This document shows, one piece after another, positions 1-4,427 of a DNA stretch of 5,749 bases; position 1 is the stretch's first letter, and every line of letters begins with the position of its first letter. Origin of the DNA: JARRQB01 sp965368585 (GTDB taxonomy: Bacteria; Pseudomonadota; Gammaproteobacteria; Chromatiales; Chromatiaceae). A program made the translations under genes and the position numbers. The notes under the pieces are model-generated. The model was given only the letters and a program-made list of their open reading frames with translations. It had not been told where the DNA came from and did no database searches. The stretch covers positions 1-5,749 of the forward strand of contig CBDUNM010000230.1 of NCBI GenBank assembly GCA_965368585.1, given 5' to 3'.

Positions 1-336
1 GATCTGAGCGGCCTGGTCGCCCTGGATCACGACCTGGCTCTCCGGCAGTTCGGCGCGCAGGCGTTCAACGTTGGCGCGCACCGCCCGTATATCCACCGCC
101 CGGCCGTCAACCCAGATCTCGCCGTTGGGCCGAATAGCGATCAGCACATTGGCGTGATCCTGCTGTTGCGCGGTAGCAGCACTGGGACGATTGACTTCGA
201 CACCGGATTCCTTGACAAAGGACGTAGTCACGACAAAAAAGATCAGCATGATGAAGACCACGTCCAACATCGGTGTCAGATTGATCTCGGCGTCGGTAGT
301 GTCAGTGTTGTCGATGCGGTGTCTGCGCATGGTCAT
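1..336 (-). CDS. exbD: ExbD-type biopolymer transport protein (3' end cut off by window edge)
   Basis: Inner-membrane proton-channel subunit that works with ExbB and TonB to energise outer-membrane transport. The visible 112 residues have a short cytoplasmic N-terminus, then the family signature AEINLTPMLDVVF at residues 16-28. One membrane helix follows (about 24-40), then the start of the periplasmic domain, including VVIQGDQAA near 102-110. The proton-carrying aspartate is D25, at the same number as D25 of E. coli ExbD. I chose the start at 336 because its ATG overlaps the exbB stop as ATGA; an in-frame ATG at 330 is the alternative. The Shine-Dalgarno is poor, so translation probably depends on coupling to exbB. 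Family length is usually 130-140 residues, so about 20-30 residues are missing past position 1. Family assignment is firm; the 'ExbD2' subtype is inferred from the neighbours. Confidence 0.93.
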   Translation of the reverse strand, partial: MTMRRHRIDNTDTTDAEINLTPMLDVVFIMLIFFVVTTSFVKESGVEVNRPSAATAQQQDHANVLIAIRPNGEIWVDGRAVDIRAVRANVERLRAELPESQVVIQGDQAAQI

Positions 337-851
337 GGATCCAAGGTTAGACGATCGGCGAATTGCTCGACCCGCTGGCGCATTTCGCGTTGCAGGCCTG
401 CGCGAAAGTACAGTCCGGGTAAGGCCACCAGCATGCCCGCCATGGTCGGTATGGTGGCCTGTGAGATGCCCGCTGCCACGGCGCGCACGTTGCCCGTGCC
501 GAGAATGCCGATGACATCGAATACCGCCATCATGCCGGTGACCGTGCCCAACAGGCCGAATAACGGGCATAGCGCAACCAGTGTGCGGATCAGCGGCAGC
601 GTGCTGCTCAGGCGGGTGCGGGTATCGGCGATCAGCGCCTCGCGGATACGCAGTGCGCACCAGGAACTGCGATCGCTACGTTGCCGCCAACGTTGAACGT
701 CCTGTCGCATGCGCTTGGGAAAATCGCGGTAGTAGTACCAATAGCGTTCGATGATCAGGGTGCCGAGCAGTACCGCGGTAAACGCAATAAACCCCAGTAC
801 CGGGCCGCCGGTTTCCACGAAGCGCTGAAGGTTGTCCACGGTCTCGAGCAT
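333..851 (-). CDS. exbB: ExbB/TolQ/MotA-family proton channel protein (small ExbB of a TonB2-type system)
   Basis: 172-residue inner-membrane protein that forms the proton-conducting stator with ExbD. Three membrane helices are visible: about residues 17-37, 88-112 and 127-150. The long cytoplasmic loop between the first two carries a basic YRDFPKRMRQ stretch. The conserved pore segments are CPLFGLLGTVTGMM (95-108) and GISQATIPTMAGMLVALPG (128-146). Threonines in GTVTG and PTMAG match the pore threonines of E. coli ExbB, but Q131 sits where E. coli ExbB has Glu176. The short length matches the ExbB2 type rather than the 240-residue ExbB1. The ATG directly abuts the ttpC TGA (TGAATG), with AGGGAG nine bases upstream. 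The stop overlaps the exbD start by four bases. This is a confident family call. Confidence 0.93.
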   Translation of the reverse strand: MLETVDNLQRFVETGGPVLGFIAFTAVLLGTLIIERYWYYYRDFPKRMRQDVQRWRQRSDRSSWCALRIREALIADTRTRLSSTLPLIRTLVALCPLFGLLGTVTGMMAVFDVIGILGTGNVRAVAAGISQATIPTMAGMLVALPGLYFRAGLQREMRQRVEQFADRLTLDP

Positions 852-2204
852 TCAGGACTGCTCCCTGCTCATGGCCACAAGCCCCAGGGACTGTTCGTCC
901 AGCATCTGTACCAGCACGCGGCTGCGCGCCGCCATCAGGGAATGCAGAAACAGCAGGGGGATCGCTATCAGCAAGCCCAGCGCGGTGGTGACCAGGGCCT
1001 GTGATATCCCATTCGCCATCAGCTTTGGGTCACCGGTGCCGAACAGGCTGATCGCCTGAAAGGTGATTATCATGCCGACCACCGTCCCCAGCAGGCCCAA
1101 CAGCGGGGCAACCCCGGCCAGCAACTTGACCAGTCCTTCGCCGCGCGCCAGGCGCGGCAGTTCGCGCAGCACGGCTTCGTCGATCTGCAGTTCCAGATTC
1201 ATGGGCTCGGTATTACGGTTGTCCCAAGATACCGCGAGCACTCGGCCCAGCGGGTTGTCGTTGCTGGGCGCGGAAAGGTGTCTGAGCTGGCGCCGCATGC
1301 GCCGCCCCACCCAACCAAGGTACACCAGCCGGACCAGCACGATCAGCAGGCCCACAGCGCCGAGCGCCAGGATGACATAGCCGATCACACCGCCTTGCTG
1401 CACGCGTTCCAGCAGGCTCGGCGTCTCTACCAGCAAGCCCAGCAGTGCGCCACGGGTCGGGTCCAGAGCGAAAGCGGCATAGCCGGTCTCCGCGGCACCC
1501 AGGGTCCTGGCAGTTGCCTGGTGGGATCGCGACGGCTGCCGTGCCAGTACCACGAAGCGCCGGCTCTCGGGCTGATACTTAAGATAGTCGCCGTCTTGCA
1601 GCGCGTTGAACAGGCCGACCCGCACGATCTCCCGTTCGCTCGCGAAACCGTTCGGATCGATCACCGTGGCGGGCATCCGTACCACGCGGCCTGACTCGGC
1701 GATCTCCTGTCGAATCAGTAGCCAAAGGCGTTCCAGTTCGGTGATATCCGGCAGCTTCTTGGATTCACCGAGTACCCGAAACCAGGCGGCGCGCTCCGGA
1801 TACTGGGCGGAGGCCAGCGACTCCTCGATAAAGGTGCCGAGATCCTTGGCGGACTGGCGAACCGTGCCGAACAGTTCGCCGAACCCGCCGCTGCGTTCCC
1901 GCAGTTCGGCTTCGAGTTCCCTGAGCGCCAGTTCATTGGTCTTGAACGCCGTCTTCAACGACTCACCGCGTGCGCGTTCGGTTGCGACCTGTTGCCGCAA
2001 TGCCTCCAGGAGCTTGTTTCGCTCGGTGTGCGCGGCGAGAAAGGTCTGCTCGCGCTTGCGCCTGAGCGCGGCATCGCGTTTTTGTGCGGTCTGCACCTGA
2101 TTCAACAACTCGTCGAGGTGTGTCGGGTGATCCGCCAGCAAGGGTCCGGACAGCGCCAGACCGGCGGTCATCGCAAGCCAGAAACCGCAAGTACGCTGTT
2201 TCAT
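852..2204 (-). CDS. ttpC: TtpC-like large ExbB/MotA/TolQ-family protein with periplasmic coiled-coil domain
   Basis: 450-residue protein of the TonB2-associated TtpC type. Residues 1-24 are a signal peptide ending PLLA-DH. Residues 30-105 are a charged, Leu/Glu/Arg-rich periplasmic coiled coil. Residues 110-265 form a further periplasmic region (for example YLKYQPESRRFVVLARQPS near 207-225). The first membrane helix is at about 272-297. A MotA/TolQ/ExbB domain follows, with helices at about 360-382 (APLLGLLGTVVGMIITF) and 400-420 (GISQALVTTALGLLIAIP). In Vibrio, TtpC is needed for TonB2-dependent uptake and is thought to stabilise the TonB2 complex across the wider periplasm. The frame is open upstream to 2363, but I chose 2204: it gives a proper signal peptide and its ATG overlaps the upstream TGA as ATGA. 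No good Shine-Dalgarno is visible there, so coupling is likely. Confidence 0.88.
   Translation of the reverse strand: MKQRTCGFWLAMTAGLALSGPLLADHPTHLDELLNQVQTAQKRDAALRRKREQTFLAAHTERNKLLEALRQQVATERARGESLKTAFKTNELALRELEAELRERSGGFGELFGTVRQSAKDLGTFIEESLASAQYPERAAWFRVLGESKKLPDITELERLWLLIRQEIAESGRVVRMPATVIDPNGFASEREIVRVGLFNALQDGDYLKYQPESRRFVVLARQPSRSHQATARTLGAAETGYAAFALDPTRGALLGLLVETPSLLERVQQGGVIGYVILALGAVGLLIVLVRLVYLGWVGRRMRRQLRHLSAPSNDNPLGRVLAVSWDNRNTEPMNLELQIDEAVLRELPRLARGEGLVKLLAGVAPLLGLLGTVVGMIITFQAISLFGTGDPKLMANGISQALVTTALGLLIAIPLLFLHSLMAARSRVLVQMLDEQSLGLVAMSREQS
861..866 (-). promoter_or_regulatory. Ribosome binding site for exbB
   Basis: The minus strand reads AGGGAG nine bases before the exbB ATG, inside the last codons of ttpC. 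It is the clearest Shine-Dalgarno among the motor genes and fixes the exbB start at 851. It may let ribosomes load on exbB independently of those finishing ttpC. Confidence 0.6.
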
Positions 2205-3025
2205 GGTTGCACGGGCATGACGGCCTGCGCTGCAACCGGCGCGTGAATGGGCAGCCTCAGCAGCTCCGGCGCTGCCTGATTGCGCGCAATACGAAGTCCG
2301 TTGCGGATCGGCAAACGGTAGTGCGGCGGCAGTGCCTCCCAGGACCGGGTATCGGCGTTCCATTGTCCGACCTCCTGTCGGTCCAGGGTCTGATAGTAAA
2401 GCCCGACCCGGCCGACGCGCAGCATATCCACGGTGCGTCTGTCTTCGCCCTGGCCGAGATCGCCGCGATAGGCCTCGATGGTTCGTCCGTACTCCATCTC
2501 TATCTGCAAAGCATCCAGGACGCGGCGGTACTTTTCGCCGATATTCACGTCGGCGCGATCCATGAGCGCACGCAGTTGCTCCAGACGCAGCTGTCGTTCC
2601 CGCGTCAGGAACGGCAGGTCGGCTTGCAGCGAGTCGGCCAACGCATCGACCATGCGCAGCATCAGGGGCACGATCTCGCGTTGCGTGAGTTCCAGATCTG
2701 CCATCTGCTCCTGTATGGCGGCCTTGTCCTCAACTTGCGAAGCGACCAGCCGTTCCAGCTGATCGTGATAGATTCTGGAGACTTCCAGTTCGCGGCTGAG
2801 GCGTTGATACTCTTCCAGCATCGCCTGCGTCTCGTCGTCGAGTTGCTCGATGCGATTCTGTAGCTTGGCTTCCTGCCGGTTGTTGGCGATGCTGGTGTCG
2901 ATGGCGGACGACAAGGTGTCGGCGGGCGTTATCGACATGGCACCGATGTACACGGCACCGACCACGAGGCAGTGGCGGCCGAGTCGGCTCACGAACTGAA
3001 ACAGGGTATTAGTCATTGTGTTCAT
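2201..3025 (-). CDS. DUF3450 family periplasmic coiled-coil protein of the TonB2 locus
   Basis: 274-residue exported protein. The N-terminus has a hydrophobic stretch (about 19-35) that reads as a signal peptide ending near SITPA-DT. Residues 45-125 are a long coiled coil rich in Glu, Gln and Leu. The C-terminal half carries the DUF3450 hallmark segments: LPFLTRERQLRL (137-148), EKYRRVLDALQIEMEYGRTI (164-183), LRVGRVGLYYQTLD (202-215) and IARNQAAPELLRLPI (246-260). The family is known mainly from its position directly upstream of ttpC-exbB-exbD-tonB; its biochemical role is not established. A periplasmic scaffold for the motor is my inference. The frame stays open to 3061, but 3025 is preferred because its ATG overlaps the redoxin TGA (ATGA). 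The stop overlaps the ttpC start in the same way. Confidence 0.88.
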   Translation of the reverse strand: MNTMTNTLFQFVSRLGRHCLVVGAVYIGAMSITPADTLSSAIDTSIANNRQEAKLQNRIEQLDDETQAMLEEYQRLSRELEVSRIYHDQLERLVASQVEDKAAIQEQMADLELTQREIVPLMLRMVDALADSLQADLPFLTRERQLRLEQLRALMDRADVNIGEKYRRVLDALQIEMEYGRTIEAYRGDLGQGEDRRTVDMLRVGRVGLYYQTLDRQEVGQWNADTRSWEALPPHYRLPIRNGLRIARNQAAPELLRLPIHAPVAAQAVMPVQP

Positions 3026-3513
3026 AGAACGTTCCGGATAGAGGCATCGGGTAACAGCCATTGATTGAGCGTTTTGCGACTCAGCACGCCGCTCTTGGCG
3101 GTACGCCGGAGTTCTGCATCGTAGAAATAGGACCTGGGCAGTTCACCGAACCAATTGGCGTCGATCCGATGGCGCAGACGTTCCGTACAGGCGTCGGCGA
3201 AGACCCGGTTTTTCCGGTCGGCCATATCGAAACGCGCAAGTATTTGCCCCAGTTCTTCACGGTGTTCCCCACCGTCGGTAGCGATCAGAACCAGTCGGCG
3301 CGGCGGGATCCGCTTGCCCAGCTTTTGCAGCGCTCGGAGTTCCTCGAGACAGGGCCGGCAATCCAGGGAGCAGAGCATGATCACCAAGGGTTGCCCCTTG
3401 TGATCGGCCTCGATCGGGTTCAGGCTGTCTTCGCGAAACGGCTTGAGGTCGGCGCATACGGCCGATGTGAGCAGCGACCACAACAAGGTAACGCTTGTTC
3501 GGTTATTCCGCAT
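3022..3513 (-). CDS. Periplasmic TlpA/thioredoxin-like redoxin
   Basis: 163-residue thioredoxin-fold protein. Residues 1-21 form a signal peptide (hydrophobic VTLLWSLLTSAVC, cleavage probably after A21), so it should act in the periplasm. After the first strand (PLVIMLCSL), the redox motif CRPC lies at residues 52-55. The resolving cis-proline is in GELPRSYFYD (P126), and the C-terminal strand and helix (SGVLSRKTLNQWL) complete the fold. An extra cysteine, C48, sits four residues before the motif. CRPC resembles the CxPC motifs of TlpA/ResA/DsbE thiol-disulfide reductases; the substrate is unknown. The start overlaps the previous gene by 11 bases and the stop overlaps the DUF3450 start by 4, so the gene sits within the motor operon. 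No strong Shine-Dalgarno is present. Fold assignment is good; the role in this operon is inference. Confidence 0.82.
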   Translation of the reverse strand: MRNNRTSVTLLWSLLTSAVCADLKPFREDSLNPIEADHKGQPLVIMLCSLDCRPCLEELRALQKLGKRIPPRRLVLIATDGGEHREELGQILARFDMADRKNRVFADACTERLRHRIDANWFGELPRSYFYDAELRRTAKSGVLSRKTLNQWLLPDASIRNVL

Positions 3514-3775
3514 GGCGAGCGACTTTCATTACCTTGGGTAGCAGTAGCAAGCGATACCCCTCGGCCAGGGTGTGCCAGGAAGCGAAGACATCTTCTTCGT
3601 CGGTGATCAGCGTTATCGGGCTGACATCGATGGTAGAGAGCGTCGGTTGCAAATCGTCTTCGACCGCCAGGGCATCCAGCGATGACGTGGACCGCTCGGC
3701 AGCATGGGCGGCGGCTACAGCCGCGGAAACGACAATAGCCGGTAAGAACGAGCCGAAAGAAAAACGAGCTGACAT
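3503..3775 (-). CDS. Small exported protein, unrecognised (90 aa)
   Basis: I do not recognise this protein. From the ATG at 3775 it has a clear signal peptide (SFLPAIVVSAAVAAAHA, cleavage near residues 24-26). The mature part is about 64 residues. It is acidic in the middle (VEDD at 38-41, ITDEEDVF at 57-64) and ends in a hydrophobic then basic stretch, EGYRLLLLPKVMKVARHAE. It has no cysteine, so it is not itself a redoxin. The frame is open back to 3853, but 3775 is supported by the signal peptide and by AAGGGG seven bases upstream. Its 3' end overlaps the redoxin start by 11 bases, so it is probably the first gene of the coupled run leading to exbD. It could be a periplasmic partner or chaperone of the redoxin or the motor; that is speculation. 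Confidence 0.65.
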   Translation of the reverse strand: MSARFSFGSFLPAIVVSAAVAAAHAAERSTSSLDALAVEDDLQPTLSTIDVSPITLITDEEDVFASWHTLAEGYRLLLLPKVMKVARHAE

Positions 3776-3886
3776 GGGATTTCCCCTTATTTTTTTAGTT
3801 TGATCGCAATCCGCACGGCATAGAGCCGCACGCGAACGCGCGCCACGAAGCACGCTGCCGCGGATGAATCGATTAGACCGAACTGA
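3776..3886 (-). other. 111-bp leader/spacer ahead of the motor operon, with a hairpin
   Basis: This is the only real gap between the DUF2946-like gene and exbD. An inverted repeat at 3812-3832 can fold in minus-strand RNA as an 8-bp stem, CGTGCGGC with GCCGTGCG, including two G-U pairs, around a 5-base loop. It is followed by an A-tract, not a U-tract, so it is not an intrinsic terminator. A TCTAAT at 3877-3872 is close to a -10 consensus but has no convincing -35. A promoter here is possible but not shown. Confidence 0.35.
3783..3788 (-). promoter_or_regulatory. Strong ribosome binding site for the 90-aa exported protein
   Basis: The minus strand reads AAGGGG seven bases before the ATG at 3775, preceded by an A-rich tract (CTAAAAAAATAAGGGG). 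This is the best Shine-Dalgarno in the window. It decides the start of the 90-residue protein and marks a probable entry point for translation of the whole downstream coupled run. Confidence 0.65.
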
Positions 3887-4303
3887 TCAGGTTAAATAAG
3901 GGGGTGCCCGAATCCGGGTGTGTTGCGCAGAACGCTGTATGGGGGCGCCGATAACGGCGGGGGGGTGTTCGACCGTGACCAACGCCAGCCAGGCCGGCTG
4001 CACGGAAACGGTGCCGCTGACCGCGGCGGTCATCAATTGCGAGAAGTCCATGGCCGCCGTTCGCGTATCCAACTGATCGGCGACCGGCGCACCGGTCGCG
4101 GCGTCGACCACGACCACGCCCTGCAAGGTACAGACCTCCACCAGTCGCCCATCGGGGGTTTGCGCCCAACGCGTATGGGACTGTATGGGGATGAGCGTCT
4201 GGACGCACAGTACCAACACCAACGACCACGTCAGCGCTGCATGCCGGTGGGGGGTGTCAGCGCCCGTAAACCGGTCTGACTGTCGGTGTCGATGGCCGTT
4301 CAT
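3887..4303 (-). CDS. DUF2946-like small exported or membrane-anchored protein lacking the HCxxC motif
   Basis: 138 residues. The N-terminus is His- and Arg-rich (HRHRQSD, then PHRHAA; His at 4, 6, 19 and 21). A hydrophobic segment (about 23-40, LTWSLVLVLCVQTLIPI) serves as a signal peptide or anchor. The layout resembles DUF2946: the segment RLVEVCTLQGVVVVDAATG (53-71) matches the family's 'CTxxG' region, and the tail ends in RIRAPP, as these proteins often do. Where DUF2946 members normally have a DHCPxC-type motif, this protein reads MDFSQL (85-90), so those putative metal ligands are absent. Family members often lie beside copper-related TonB-dependent receptors, but their function is unknown. 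The ATG overlaps the stop of the small frame at 4413-4300 (ATGA). No clear Shine-Dalgarno is seen. Family assignment is moderate; reality as a gene is fairly likely. Confidence 0.6.
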   Translation of the reverse strand: MNGHRHRQSDRFTGADTPHRHAALTWSLVLVLCVQTLIPIQSHTRWAQTPDGRLVEVCTLQGVVVVDAATGAPVADQLDTRTAAMDFSQLMTAAVSGTVSVQPAWLALVTVEHPPAVIGAPIQRSAQHTRIRAPPYLT

Positions 4304-4311
4304 AAGGCCAA

Positions 4312-4340
4312 CTTATACTCGAATCGCGTGTAAATCTGAA
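4312..4340 (-). promoter_or_regulatory. Possible sigma70-type promoter ahead of the DUF2946-like gene
   Basis: On the minus strand TTCAGA (4340-4335) and TATAAG (4317-4312) are separated by 17 bases, matching the -35 and -10 consensus at 4 and 5 of 6 positions. Transcription would begin within a few bases of the ATG at 4303, giving an almost leaderless message, which is unusual. The same bases also read as codons of a barrel-like frame, so the match could be chance in an AT-richer stretch. Confidence 0.25.
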
Positions 4341-4365
4341 CCAAGAAATTGAAGTGGGCGTATTC

Positions 4366-4379
4366 GGTATATTTATACC
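4366..4379. repeat. 14-bp palindrome GGTATATTTATACC
   Basis: A perfect 6-bp inverted repeat (GGTATA / TATACC) around two bases, in the AT-richer spacer upstream of the DUF2946-like gene. It lies about 26 bases upstream of the possible -35 box. Size and position would suit a dimeric regulator's operator, but I do not recognise it as the site of a named family. Confidence 0.35.
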
Positions 4380-4427
4380 CCAAGCTAAAGCCGCTGGTAC
4401 GTGCTGCGAGCATCGTCTTGCGCGGCG

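Larger units (their letters stand above)
4300..4413 (-). pseudogene. 37-codon frame resembling the C-terminus of an outer-membrane beta-barrel (possible gene remnant)
   Basis: Between the exporter stop and the DUF2946-like start lies an open frame beginning at ATG 4413. Its translation is rich in aromatics and alternates polar and non-polar residues: SGFSLGYKYTEY, FNFLVQ and IYTRFEYKLAL. In the last segment I, T, F, Y, L and L face one side and Y, R, E, K and A the other, as in a barrel strand. The expected terminal aromatic is missing (it ends in Leu). Its TGA overlaps the next ATG, the same ATGA junction used by three other pairs here. There is no clear ribosome binding site. It may be the tail of a deleted receptor or porin gene, a genuine tiny gene, or chance reading of an AT-richer promoter region. 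Confidence 0.3.

Noticed and set aside
2205..2363. 53-residue N-terminal extension of TtpC from an upstream ATG
   Set aside because: It would overlap the conserved DUF3450 C-terminus, is compositionally unlike protein ends of this family, and would bury the signal peptide.
2084..2863. Plus-strand open frame (259 codons) antisense to DUF3450 and ttpC
   Set aside because: The opposite strand encodes clearly conserved family motifs. The frame crosses a gene junction and has no domain of its own.
3061..3606. Plus-strand open frame (181 codons) antisense to the redoxin
   Set aside because: The minus strand has a signal peptide, CRPC and cis-proline in frame. The plus frame shows no motif or ribosome binding site.
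3812..3832. Intrinsic terminator between the DUF2946-like gene and the motor operon
   Set aside because: On the minus strand the hairpin is followed by an A-tract. The T-tract lies on the wrong side for either strand.
3776..3853. 26-residue N-terminal extension of the small exported protein
   Set aside because: It is Arg-rich and would bury the signal peptide; the start at 3775 has a strong Shine-Dalgarno.
3783..3903. MITE or other small mobile element defined by the 10-bp inverted repeat
   Set aside because: No target-site duplication is visible, both ends lie in functional gene sequence, and no second copy is present in the window.
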